A stretch of 20,343 nucleotides of DNA, taken from assembly GCA_020025175.1 (NCBI GenBank), contig JAHHSM010000024.1, positions 1-20,343 on the forward strand, in the 5' to 3' direction. The notes under the pieces were generated by a model, which ran no database searches, was not told where the DNA came from, and saw nothing but the letters and a program-made list of their open reading frames with translations. A program made the translations under genes and the position numbers. This DNA is from Oscillospiraceae bacterium (GTDB taxonomy: Bacteria > Bacillota > Clostridia > Oscillospirales > Oscillospiraceae). The number at the start of each line of letters is the position of its first letter. Position 1 is the first letter of the stretch. This document shows positions 8,009 to 15,559 of this stretch, one piece after another.

Positions 8009-8585
8009 TTATTTTCTTTAGGTCATCCGGTGTATCTATGTCCATAAATTCTTTTGCATTGGATATCTGCACCGGAACGCATCCATACTTTCGTATAATC
8101 TCTCTTCCCCCGTCATCTCCTTGCAGGGCAAGCAGCTTTGGCACAAAGGCCGCCGAAAAGAGCACCGGATTTCCCGGAATATCTCCCCAAAAAAGGCGTG
8201 CAATCCGGGTGTTCGGCTGCGCATATGCCAGCAGCCTTTCAATCGTATCGCTTTGCAAATACGGCTGATCTGCCACAACAAATAAAAGGAAATCATCTTT
8301 CCTGAGATGGACTAAACTCTGGATCCCTGCCCGAATGGTGTGTGAAAGTCCCAACCGACTCTCTGGGTTATATACCACTGCAACGCCAAGGCTTGTCACC
8401 TCTTGAAAAATCTGGGGGTATTGTGTGACCACAGTAAATGTACAATCATTTCTGCCCTCAGAAAATTCCAGAAGCATATCAAATCCATGGCGATAAAGTG
8501 GCTTTCCATGCAAATTCATCAACAGTTTATTTTCTCCCAAACGACGGCTATTGCCCGCCGCTAAATACAGAATATGTTTATTCAT
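7962..8585 (-). CDS. mocA: MocA-like molybdenum cofactor cytidylyltransferase
   Basis: NTP-transferase of the MocA/MobA fold, expected to attach CMP (or GMP) to the molybdenum cofactor used by the neighbouring dehydrogenase. The N-terminus has the nucleotide-binding LYLAAGNSRRLGENK, then metal-binding VADQPYL. GNPVLFSAAFVPKLLALQGDDGGREII is typical of MocA/PucB proteins linked to xanthine dehydrogenases, and DIDTPDDLKKI is the usual family ending. I chose the ATG at 8585, which overlaps the end of the molybdopterin subunit gene by eight bases; the open frame runs 28 codons further upstream without family similarity. After DDLKKI the chain continues with SAADCFGMRISRVQC, which comes from the lipoprotein signal sequence read in another frame. 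The native C-terminus therefore appears altered. Confidence 0.88.
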   Translation of the reverse strand: MNKHILYLAAGNSRRLGENKLLMNLHGKPLYRHGFDMLLEFSEGRNDCTFTVVTQYPQIFQEVTSLGVAVVYNPESRLGLSHTIRAGIQSLVHLRKDDFLLFVVADQPYLQSDTIERLLAYAQPNTRIARLFWGDIPGNPVLFSAAFVPKLLALQGDDGGREIIRKYGCVPVQISNAKEFMDIDTPDDLKKISAADCFGMRISRVQC

Positions 8586-10866
8586 CCGCTGATCCAAGCA
8601 AGATTTTTTCCGGTGTAATCGGCAGTGTCCGATGCCACACACCAGTTGCACGGAAAATAGCGTGTGCAATCGCCGGTGCAGGCGTATTGATTACAACCTC
8701 ACCAATGGACTTTGCACCATACGGTCCGGTAGGCTCATTGCTATTTTCAAATTCCACATGAAGCTTTCCCATATCTAAACGAGTCGGAATTTTATATTGC
8801 ATGAAAGAATCCTCCATGATTCTTCCCTGCGCCGTATAAGACACATTCTCGTGCAATGCCATGCCAATTCCCTGCACGATACCACCCTCTGCCTGAATAC
8901 GCGCCAGATTGGGGTTAATCGGGATGCCACAGTCCACAACCGCAGCATAATTCAAAACCTGGACATTGCCGGTTTCTTTATCCAGCTCTATTTCAACCAT
9001 ACCTGCCATAAACGGCGGAGGCGAAACCGGCGACGTATGCGATACTGTTGCCTGCGCAGGGATCGTGTTGCCGATCATGGATTTTGTTGCAATATCCGTA
9101 CGTGAAATCATACCTGTTCCATCAAGTTTATACACACCATCCCCACGGAACTCCACTTCATTCTCTGCGCAATTCAACACCTCTGCCGCAACCTTGCACA
9201 TATTTTCTTTTAACGCAATGCACGCTTTTTCTACCGCCTTTCCGGTGACATAAGTCGTGGAAGATGCATAGGATCCGGAATCATAGGGCGATGCATCCGA
9301 ATCTGCACCAAATACTTCAATCTCATCCGGACTGCACTCCAAACATTCTGCCGCGATCTGCGCAAGAATCGTGTCACAGCCGGTTCCCATATCCGCCGCA
9401 CCAATAAGCAAATTGTAGAATCCTTCGTCCCCCAGCTTGACGGTGGCTGAACCTACATCCAAGCCGGAAATACCAGAGCCCTGCATGCTCAAGGCTATGC
9501 CTGCCGCACGTACCCTGCCATTGCCCATGTCACGCACAGGAAACTTTTCCTCCCAACCAAAAATATCCTTACAACGTTCAATACAGCGATCCAAGGCGCA
9601 GGCATTGGTCGTTTCATTGTAATATGAGGGCATTGTCATTCCCTCTCGCACAATATTTTTCTCGCGAATCACCACCGGATCTATACCAAGTTTATCTGCC
9701 AGCTCATTGACCATACTCTCCACCGCAAACAATCCTTGCGTTGCGCCATAACCACGATACGCGCCAGCAGATTGCTTATTTGTGTACACAACATCAAATC
9801 CAAAGCGGTAGGCCTCCAAATTACCCGTATATACAGAGATAGATTTGTGTCCCGACAAACCAACTGTTGTGGGGCCATGCTCTCCATATGCACCGGTGTT
9901 AGAAAGTGTATATAGATCAATGGCACGGATTGTGCCGTCATCAGATGCACCCAAACGCACATGCATCTCCATCTCATGGCGAGGACTGCCTGCAATCTGC
10001 GTTTCCTGACGTGTGTAGATCATTTTGGCAGGCTTTCCTGTTTTCCATGTCACAAAAGCGGGATACACTTCCGCAATCACCGTCTGTTTTGCACCAAAGC
10101 CGCCGCCAATACGTGGTTTCTCAACATGCACTTTAGATTTCGGAATATCCAGCGCATTCGCAATGATTCTGCGGCAATGGAATACAATCTGCGTTGCACT
10201 GACCACATGAAGTCGCCCATAACGATCAATCTCCGTATATGTGCGAAATGTTTCCATCATCGCCTGCTGGCATGCCTTCACATGAAAAGTATGCTCAATC
10301 ACATGATCACAGTCTTCTAAAACAGCATCTACATCACCATATGCATCTACTCCAGAAGCACAGAGATTCCGCTTATTATCTGCGCCGACAGGACACAGCG
10401 ATCTCCAATTTTCTTCCGGATGCACTAAGATCGGATTGTCCTTCGCCTGATGGAAATCAAGCACGGGCTCTAATACTTCGTATGTTACTTTGATCAGTTT
10501 CAACGCCTTATCGACAGCCTTTTCTGTTTCACCGGCCACGATAGCGACCGCATCACCGACAAAACGCACACGCTGATCAAGCAGCAGTCGGTCATACGGC
10601 GAGGGTTCCGGATACGTTTGTCCAGCCATCGTAAAACGCTTTTGCGGTACATCTTTATAGGTGTAAATTGCTTCAATTCCCGGAACTTTCATTGCAATAT
10701 CAATTTTGATATCCTGAATCAGTGCATGGGCATGGGGACTTCGCAGTACTTTGACCACCAGTGCATCATGCGGTGTCACATCGTCTACATAAGCAGGCTT
10801 TCCCAGCAGGAGCTGCATGGCATCTTTTTTTCGAATTGATTTTCCAACAGACTTCAGCTCAGCCAC
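8578..10866 (-). CDS. xdhA: Xanthine dehydrogenase family, molybdopterin-binding subunit
   Basis: Catalytic subunit of a three-component molybdo-hydroxylase that oxidises xanthine, hypoxanthine or a similar heterocycle with water. The GTG at 10866 gives 762 residues, the usual family size. It has a site (GGAG) seven bases upstream and overlaps the 2Fe-2S gene by eight bases; the open frame before it lies inside that gene. Visible landmarks are the cofactor loop GGGFGAKQ (254-261), AGAYRGYGATQ with the conserved substrate-pocket Arg371, and GPYGAKSIGEVV with the catalytic Glu723. ADMGTGCDTILAQ (491-503) is also conserved. No in-frame TGA is present, so no selenocysteine. The equivalent of the substrate-binding Glu region reads QQAMMETFRTY (200-210), so the true substrate is open. 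Confidence 0.95.
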   Translation of the reverse strand: MAELKSVGKSIRKKDAMQLLLGKPAYVDDVTPHDALVVKVLRSPHAHALIQDIKIDIAMKVPGIEAIYTYKDVPQKRFTMAGQTYPEPSPYDRLLLDQRVRFVGDAVAIVAGETEKAVDKALKLIKVTYEVLEPVLDFHQAKDNPILVHPEENWRSLCPVGADNKRNLCASGVDAYGDVDAVLEDCDHVIEHTFHVKACQQAMMETFRTYTEIDRYGRLHVVSATQIVFHCRRIIANALDIPKSKVHVEKPRIGGGFGAKQTVIAEVYPAFVTWKTGKPAKMIYTRQETQIAGSPRHEMEMHVRLGASDDGTIRAIDLYTLSNTGAYGEHGPTTVGLSGHKSISVYTGNLEAYRFGFDVVYTNKQSAGAYRGYGATQGLFAVESMVNELADKLGIDPVVIREKNIVREGMTMPSYYNETTNACALDRCIERCKDIFGWEEKFPVRDMGNGRVRAAGIALSMQGSGISGLDVGSATVKLGDEGFYNLLIGAADMGTGCDTILAQIAAECLECSPDEIEVFGADSDASPYDSGSYASSTTYVTGKAVEKACIALKENMCKVAAEVLNCAENEVEFRGDGVYKLDGTGMISRTDIATKSMIGNTIPAQATVSHTSPVSPPPFMAGMVEIELDKETGNVQVLNYAAVVDCGIPINPNLARIQAEGGIVQGIGMALHENVSYTAQGRIMEDSFMQYKIPTRLDMGKLHVEFENSNEPTGPYGAKSIGEVVINTPAPAIAHAIFRATGVWHRTLPITPEKILLGSADE

Positions 10867-11329
10867 AGGTTTCTCCCCCCTTTTTCCAATCCAAATAGGC
10901 GCGGATACCACGAAGCTGTCCCTCGTAACCGGAGCAGCGGCACAAATTTCCCGCAAGATAAGCACGAATTTCATCATCTGTAGGCTCCGGATTTTCTCGA
11001 AGCAGCGCAATGGTATTCATCACAAAACCCGGATTGCAGAAGCCGCACTGCTCTGCTCCCTGATCTGCAATGAAGCCTGCAAATTCCTCTGCTTCTGCCT
11101 GAAGTCCCTCTAATGTATAAATAGCATGCCCGGAAGCTCTGACAACTAACATACTGCACGAAAGAATCGGTATATCATCCATCAGCACAGTGCATAAACC
11201 ACAGTTTGCTGTTTCACATCCACGCTTCACGGACAGACAGCCATGCTCCCGCAAAAAATCAATCAACAGCACATCCGCCGCAACATCAGCACAAATCGCC
11301 CTGCCGTTTAATGTCAATTTAATTTGCAT
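10859..11329 (-). CDS. xdhC: Xanthine dehydrogenase family, 2Fe-2S subunit
   Basis: Electron-transfer subunit passing electrons from the molybdenum site to the FAD subunit. The 156 residues contain both clusters. A plant-ferredoxin type site lies at Cys38, Cys43, Cys46 and Cys58 (GCETANCGLC then SC). The all-helical domain has Cys95, Cys98, Cys130 and Cys132 (QCGFCNPGF and LCRCSGY). It overlaps the FAD subunit gene by 11 bases and the molybdopterin subunit gene by eight, so the three are translated together. The symbol follows E. coli naming for the iron-sulfur subunit, not the XdhC insertase. Confidence 0.96.
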   Translation of the reverse strand: MQIKLTLNGRAICADVAADVLLIDFLREHGCLSVKRGCETANCGLCTVLMDDIPILSCSMLVVRASGHAIYTLEGLQAEAEEFAGFIADQGAEQCGFCNPGFVMNTIALLRENPEPTDDEIRAYLAGNLCRCSGYEGQLRGIRAYLDWKKGGETCG

Positions 11330-12122
11330 GTTGCACCTCCCTGAGCATCAACGCGGCACGACGCACAAGCACAGAACAAACCTTCTTACGGTATTCGGCA
11401 CTACTTCGCATATTGGATCCGAACACAGCACGATTTGCGATGCTCTCCCCAAATGCCTGCGCACTTTCTTGTGTGATCTCCGGACTTAAAATCTCCATTT
11501 TATCAGAAAATACCTGTGCCGCCCCCGGTCTTGCACCAATCGCACAGATATAGTTTCCATCCATGCAGGAAAGCGCACAGGCAACCACAGGAAAATCTGT
11601 CGCTGTATTGCGCTGTGACAAATACACCACCTGCATTTTGCGTTTCGGTATAACCACTTCTACCAAGATGTCCCGCGTAGTTCTAGGCAGCTGCACAAAC
11701 TCCTTGATGCTCAGCATCCCCAGATGGTATAGATGTACTTTTGCGCCAAGCACACTAAATAATGTCAGCACATCCGAAAAGCCAAATCGACCGTAAATGC
11801 TGCCGCCAATCGTTGCACTGTTTCGAAACTGTACGCCAACAATATGCTCAATAGCTGCACAAAAAGCTCCCTGCGTCAGTGTATTGAGCCCCTCGTGCGT
11901 CTCCAATGCACGCAGAGACACCATAGCACCAATGCGATATTCATCATTCTCTTCTTCAATTTTATCCAAGCCCAGATCGCACAAATCAATGGCAGTATGA
12001 ATCGTCCGATTCTGCATCTTCAGCCAGAGCATTCCACCCAGCACCACATTGCCTCTTTTCTGGCAAAACTCATACGCTTCATCCAACGTTTGCGGTCTGA
12101 CATAATTTGTAATCTTCAGCAT
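11319..12122 (-). CDS. xdhB: Xanthine dehydrogenase family, FAD-binding subunit
   Basis: FAD-binding subunit of the molybdo-hydroxylase, 267 residues, CO dehydrogenase flavoprotein type. The second FAD motif is clear as GVQFRNSATIGGSIYGRFGFSDVL, near residues 96-119. The first motif, normally AGGTDLL-like, reads LGGMLWLKMQ near 28-37, an unusual form with Met instead of Thr. The C-terminal domain contains the usual AIGARPGAAQVF segment. GGAAGG precedes the ATG by a few bases. It is the first gene of the operon, after a 141-base gap that contains a strong hairpin. No substrate can be inferred. Confidence 0.93.
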   Translation of the reverse strand: MLKITNYVRPQTLDEAYEFCQKRGNVVLGGMLWLKMQNRTIHTAIDLCDLGLDKIEEENDEYRIGAMVSLRALETHEGLNTLTQGAFCAAIEHIVGVQFRNSATIGGSIYGRFGFSDVLTLFSVLGAKVHLYHLGMLSIKEFVQLPRTTRDILVEVVIPKRKMQVVYLSQRNTATDFPVVACALSCMDGNYICAIGARPGAAQVFSDKMEILSPEITQESAQAFGESIANRAVFGSNMRSSAEYRKKVCSVLVRRAALMLREVQHAN

Positions 12123-12152
12123 ACCCTTCCTACCTCATCGCTATATTTCTCC

Positions 12153-12214
12153 AAAACAAAAGCCTCCCAGAGGTGCCCTTTTTGTCTTAATTTTACCAAA
12201 GGCATCTCCAGAAG
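12153..12214 (-). terminator. Long hairpin plus T-run between ABC importer and xdh operon
   Basis: On the minus strand, 12201-12214 (CTTCTGGAGATGCC) can pair with 12164-12177 (GGCACCTCTGGGAG). The stem has 14 positions with one mismatch and three G-U pairs around a 23-base loop, followed by GCTTTTGTTTT. A smaller competing hairpin, CCTC-TGG-GAGG, uses only the second arm and the same T-run. It can end the importer transcript, or act as an attenuator ahead of xdhB, because no room remains for a full promoter between it and the ATG. A -10-like TATACT lies at 12218-12223 without a good -35. I do not recognise the known molybdenum cofactor riboswitch here. Confidence 0.55.
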
Positions 12215-12263
12215 GCAAGTATATTGATTTTTTCATTGCGCAAAGGAACCTCTGATCGATCCC

Positions 12264-13043
12264 TTATTCCTGTAAATAGCATAAAAATCCCTTATGAAAC
12301 GGATTCTTACGCACCTGAATATCAGGATACAGAATCTGCAAAACCTCCTGCAGCTGCTCCCCTGCCAGTGATACATTCACATCGCGAAGTAATACACCCT
12401 CATTCAAAATCAGCAGGCGATCACACCAGCGCAGTGCTACCTCAGGATCATGCAGCACCAACACACCCGCTTTCTTTTCTTCTTGCACCAATCTATGCAA
12501 AATTCGAAACAGCAGGTGCTTATTGCTGTAATCCAGCGCCCCATCCGGTTCGTCTAAAAGCATGACCGGAGTATCCTGAATCAACATACGGCACAAAAGA
12601 ACCATCTGCTGCTGCCCCTGACTAAGCTTGGAGCAATCCTGTTCAAGCAGATCCGCAATTCCCAGCCGCTCAGCTGCATCCATCACTTTTATCTGATCTT
12701 GATCAGATATGACCTGCAAAAATCCATGCCTGGGGTAGCAACCCATTTTTAAAATTTCCTGTACCGTAATTCCCTCAAGGATTTGCGTCCTTTGCGGCAA
12801 AATCGACAGAAAAGCAGCCTGCTGCTTCACAGCAAGTGATGTACAGTCCTGCCCATTGATGAAAATCTCTCCGGAAAACCGCCTGGCATCTCCGGTGATA
12901 CCGCGCAGCAATGTCGTCTTTCCGTGCCCATTTCTGCCAAGAATACCCACCACCTCACCTGGGAACACTGCAAAAGAGATATCCGATACCACCGCATGAT
13001 CGTATCCGGCACTTAAATGCCGCACTTCAAAGATTGGCTTCAT
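12264..13043 (-). CDS. ABC transporter ATPase, FecE/BtuD type (probable molybdate/tungstate importer)
   Basis: Cytoplasmic ATPase that drives the importer, 259 residues. Walker A is GRNGHGKTT (36-44), the ABC signature is LSQGQQQ, Walker B is VMLLDEPDGALD and the switch His is in LVLHDPE. It groups with ATPases of siderophore, cobalamin and MolABC-type systems, not with ModC, which carries a C-terminal molybdate-binding domain that is absent here. Its start overlaps the permease gene by 17 bases and has AAGGAAGG upstream. The link to molybdenum is inferred from the ModE-like gene and the dehydrogenase on either side; iron or corrinoid transport is the main alternative. Confidence 0.93.
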   Translation of the reverse strand: MKPIFEVRHLSAGYDHAVVSDISFAVFPGEVVGILGRNGHGKTTLLRGITGDARRFSGEIFINGQDCTSLAVKQQAAFLSILPQRTQILEGITVQEILKMGCYPRHGFLQVISDQDQIKVMDAAERLGIADLLEQDCSKLSQGQQQMVLLCRMLIQDTPVMLLDEPDGALDYSNKHLLFRILHRLVQEEKKAGVLVLHDPEVALRWCDRLLILNEGVLLRDVNVSLAGEQLQEVLQILYPDIQVRKNPFHKGFLCYLQE

Positions 13044-14034
13044 GATATCCTTCCTTCCTACCGCACAGCAACAGCACCAGCAGCGGGACTGCCAACAGAA
13101 CCGTCAGAACACTTAGCGGGAGCTCCGCACCGCCTGCCAAACTGCGCGCACCAATGTCTGCCATCAACAAAATGATGCCGCCCACCAACGTGCATAATAA
13201 AAAATAAGCACTGTTGCGTCTCCGATAAAGGAGAAATGTAATATGCGGTGCGATCAGTCCTACAAAAGCAATCACACCCGTTACAGATACAACACCAACG
13301 ACCATCAGTGTGCTTAGGCTCAAAAGTATTCCATACCATAGCTTGGGTGATAATCCCAGACTCCTTGCATGCGCACCGCCGAGCGAAAGAATGAGAATCT
13401 GTTGATAACAAATTAACAGCAGCAGCATTGGAATCAAAATAAACAAGGCTTGCGAGAGTAGTTTTTCCGCAGTAATTGAGGCAAGGCTTCCCATGGTCCA
13501 GAATTCGATTGCTGCCAGCTCCCGTTCCGGATCTGCCAAAATCTTCAGCAGCATCAACCCTGCATCTGCCAAGGAAGAAATAATAATGCCAGAAAGGATA
13601 TAGCTCCCTGTCTGTCCAAAACGAGAAAAATGAACCATAAGAAGCATTAACACAAGGGAAAGCATTCCCATAAAAAATGAACCGCCCATAATCTGCGCCG
13701 TGCTCCCAGAGCCTAACACAATCGCACACGCAGCGCCAAACGATGCTCCAGATGCAACACCCGTCAAATCCGGTGATGCCAGATGATTCCGAAAGATCGT
13801 TTGATAAACACCGCCAGAAAGACCCAAAGCTCCACCGGAAATCACCCCCATGATCACACGGGGTAAACGCAAATGCCAAAACACGCGCCACTCCATTGTG
13901 CCGTCCATCTGTCCTGTCAGAATTCCGGCAATATCTTTCAAAGAAAGGGGATAGCTCCCAATGCACACCGAACTGACTGACACAGCAAGCACAGCAAGCA
14001 CCACCATCGGTACAGGATTCAGCCTGTTTGGCAT
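13027..14034 (-). CDS. ABC transporter permease, FecCD/BtuC type
   Basis: Integral membrane permease of a type II importer. The 335-residue chain from the ATG at 14034 carries about nine or ten hydrophobic segments. It has RLPRVIMGVISGGALGLSG with the following SPDLTGVASGASFG, and VTGVIAFVGLIAPHI near the coupling region that contacts the ATPase; all are hallmarks of FecCD proteins. The frame opens eight codons earlier, but AAAGGGG lies eight bases before the ATG at 14034, so I chose it. It follows the receptor gene by 29 bases. MolB of Haemophilus influenzae belongs to the same fold and carries molybdate, which is the likely role here by context. Confidence 0.93.
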   Translation of the reverse strand: MPNRLNPVPMVVLAVLAVSVSSVCIGSYPLSLKDIAGILTGQMDGTMEWRVFWHLRLPRVIMGVISGGALGLSGGVYQTIFRNHLASPDLTGVASGASFGAACAIVLGSGSTAQIMGGSFFMGMLSLVLMLLMVHFSRFGQTGSYILSGIIISSLADAGLMLLKILADPERELAAIEFWTMGSLASITAEKLLSQALFILIPMLLLLICYQQILILSLGGAHARSLGLSPKLWYGILLSLSTLMVVGVVSVTGVIAFVGLIAPHITFLLYRRRNSAYFLLCTLVGGIILLMADIGARSLAGGAELPLSVLTVLLAVPLLVLLLCGRKEGYHEANL

Positions 14035-14063
14035 ATTTGCATCCCCTTTCTCCCACAAACTCC

Positions 14064-15113
14064 TTACTTTGTAATCACAGCTTGATCTACTTCAAACCCG
14101 TAGAAGTTTCTATAATAATCTGACGCATCCCTCTTGAATGTTTCAAAGGGATACGCATCTTCATGCAGCACACTTGTCAGCCACATAACACCCAGAATTC
14201 CGGAGGGAATCGGTGAATCCCACTCCTCCAGCCCCTTCGGCATTTGATACACCTGTCCACCCTTAACAGCAGCAATATCTGCCATCTGCGCATCGTTCAA
14301 AATATCCTCCGCAGTATACTTTGCACCACAGGGAATGATAATCACATCAGGATTCATTGTAAGAATGGTTTCATAGGAAACTTCAGTCCAGTAATCTCCC
14401 TCCAGATTCTTTGCAACGTTCTCTCCGCCGGCGCGTGCAATCAAATCAGATTGATACATTGCACCCGGTGCAGTCGTCAAATAAGAAGAATTTCCTCCCA
14501 TGTAGACCGTGGGTACTTCTGCCTCGCCAAGCAAGCCCTTGATATTTTCAAACTGCTCATCATAGTAAGAAATCAACGCTTGCGCTTTCTCCTCTACACC
14601 GCAGGCTTGCGCAATCAGCCTCAACATTTCCTCCATAGATTCCTGCGTTTCGGGATTGACAACCAATACAGCAATTCCCAATTCACCCAGCGTATCTGCA
14701 TAATCTGCCAGCTTTGCAGGCATCAATACTAAATCAGGATCCAATGCCGCAGTTGCTTCCACATTAAATTCTTTCAGTGTACCTACCTGTGTTTGTTCCA
14801 GCAGCTGCGGTGCTGCCAAATGATAGATTTGTCTGGAATCCGCTTTCTTTTCCAAACCGACAACACGATCAGAAACACCCAGTGCAATGGTCGCATATGT
14901 CGTAATGTAATAGCAGCTGACCAGCGTTTGTGCCGGTTCCTCTAATATTACCTTTCGTCCAGCCTGATCAGTCAGCTCAATGCTTGAGACAGTTTCGGAC
15001 GAATCCGAAGATTCTGTTTTTCCATCAGTACCAATACCGCAGGCAGCCATAGAAACTGCCAATGACAGTGCCAATACCGCAGAAACAACTTTTTTATACA
15101 GATTGCAACACAT
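14064..15113 (-). CDS. ABC transporter substrate-binding lipoprotein (probable MolA-like)
   Basis: Extracellular receptor anchored by a lipid. The N-terminus MCCNLYKKVVSAVLALSLAV followed by the lipobox SMAAC is a classic type II signal, and a Ser/Asp/Glu-rich linker follows. The mature part has the two-lobed helical-backbone (TroA/BtuF-like) pattern: ELTDQAGRKVIL, then NVEATAALDPDLVLMP, then TILTMNPDVIIIP, with WDSPIPSGILGVMWL near the end. I chose the ATG at 15113 because AAGGAG sits exactly seven bases before it; another ATG at 15119 is too close and the open frame reaches further upstream. The ligand is inferred, not visible. A near-consensus promoter and a perfect inverted repeat lie just upstream. 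Confidence 0.93.
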   Translation of the reverse strand: MCCNLYKKVVSAVLALSLAVSMAACGIGTDGKTESSDSSETVSSIELTDQAGRKVILEEPAQTLVSCYYITTYATIALGVSDRVVGLEKKADSRQIYHLAAPQLLEQTQVGTLKEFNVEATAALDPDLVLMPAKLADYADTLGELGIAVLVVNPETQESMEEMLRLIAQACGVEEKAQALISYYDEQFENIKGLLGEAEVPTVYMGGNSSYLTTAPGAMYQSDLIARAGGENVAKNLEGDYWTEVSYETILTMNPDVIIIPCGAKYTAEDILNDAQMADIAAVKGGQVYQMPKGLEEWDSPIPSGILGVMWLTSVLHEDAYPFETFKRDASDYYRNFYGFEVDQAVITK

Positions 15114-15134
15114 ATCCATTCTCCTTTCAGAAAT

Positions 15135-15170
15135 ACATTCCGTTATTCTAATACAAGAATAACGGAATGT
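15135..15170. promoter_or_regulatory. Perfect 15-base inverted repeat, probable ModE-type operator
   Basis: The arms ACATTCCGTTATTCT and AGAATAACGGAATGT are exact reverse complements around six bases (AATACA). The core reads CGTTAT-N12-ATAACG, the arrangement I recall for the E. coli modA operator bound by ModE. It covers the -10 element and overlaps the -35 of the importer promoter, so a bound repressor would block transcription. It is not followed by a T-run, so it is not a terminator. Confidence 0.75.
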
Positions 15171-15173
15171 CAA
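15145..15173 (-). promoter_or_regulatory. Promoter of the ABC importer operon
   Basis: On the minus strand TTGACA (15168-15173, perfect) and TAGAAT (15145-15150, five of six) are separated by exactly 17 bases. The predicted RNA would begin near 15138 and give a leader of only about 25 bases before the ATG at 15113. The promoter lies almost entirely inside the inverted repeat. Confidence 0.8.
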
Positions 15174-15196
15174 AGAAAAGCCGAGCATCTTCTCGG
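15171..15196 (-). terminator. Short terminator after the ModE-like gene
   Basis: Directly after the stop codon at 15197, CCGAG and CTCGG form a five-base-pair stem around AAGATG, followed on the minus strand by CTTTTCTTTG. The T-run leads straight into the -35 of the importer promoter. The stem is short, so some readthrough into the importer genes is likely. Confidence 0.55.
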
Positions 15197-15559
15197 TTAT
15201 TTTCCAATCTTATTTAAAATATTGTCAGAAAAATGCTTTTCAAAGGATGCAGCTGCCGCCTCTTCAATATCCTGGACCATCGACTGATACTGTGTAAGCA
15301 ACATCTTTCCTTCGTCCGTCAATACCGATCCGCCGCCCTTACTGCCCCCAGAATAGCGGTAAAGCAATGGAAACCCCCACGCATCCTCGAGCGAGCAAAT
15401 GATCTTCCATGCCTTTGAATACGCCATACCTATGGAAGCAGCACTTTTATGCAAAGAGCCAGTTTCTGCCACGCCTTGAAGCAAAAGCATCGGTCCCGGG
15501 CCAAAGCTTTTCTCTTGAAAAAATAATTTGACCGTTAAATGATAATGTAACTCCTTCAT
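15197..15559 (-). CDS. ModE-type winged-helix regulator without molybdate-binding domain
   Basis: DNA-binding protein, 120 residues. The sequence FGPGPMLLLQGVAETGSL, then SAASIGMAYSKAWKII, then YSGGSKGGGSVLTDEGKMLL matches the N-terminal winged-helix domain of ModE from end to end, including the GGxxGGG wing. The usual C-terminal Mop/TOBE domains that bind molybdate or tungstate are missing; the chain ends shortly after the domain. The ATG at 15559 overlaps the NTPase stop as ATGA, and AAGGCGG precedes it. Its likely target is the inverted repeat at 15135-15170, just downstream of its own gene. How it would sense metal is open: a partner protein or separate Mop protein is possible. Confidence 0.88.
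   Translation of the reverse strand: MKELHYHLTVKLFFQEKSFGPGPMLLLQGVAETGSLHKSAASIGMAYSKAWKIICSLEDAWGFPLLYRYSGGSKGGGSVLTDEGKMLLTQYQSMVQDIEEAAAASFEKHFSDNILNKIGK

Noticed and set aside
7970..8030. Programmed frameshift producing a MocA-lipoprotein fusion
   Set aside because: No clear slippery heptamer or stimulatory hairpin, and fusing a cytoplasmic enzyme to a lipoprotein signal makes no sense. Truncation is simpler.
8578..10866. Possible selenocysteine in the dehydrogenase
   Set aside because: No in-frame TGA occurs inside the gene and no Sec-insertion structure was sought or needed.
12137..12146. ATCGCTATAT on the plus strand before xdhB, resembling a ModE half-site
   Set aside because: No matching inverted half lies at the right spacing, and it sits too close to the start codon.
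12123..12263. Molybdenum cofactor riboswitch ahead of xdhB
   Set aside because: The gap is too short and the hairpin arrangement does not match the multi-helix motif as I recall it. A covariance model search would settle it.
13058..14056. A 332-codon open frame overlapping the permease gene on the same strand
   Set aside because: Its translation lacks membrane segments and any family motif. The permease frame is clearly FecCD and has the Shine-Dalgarno site.
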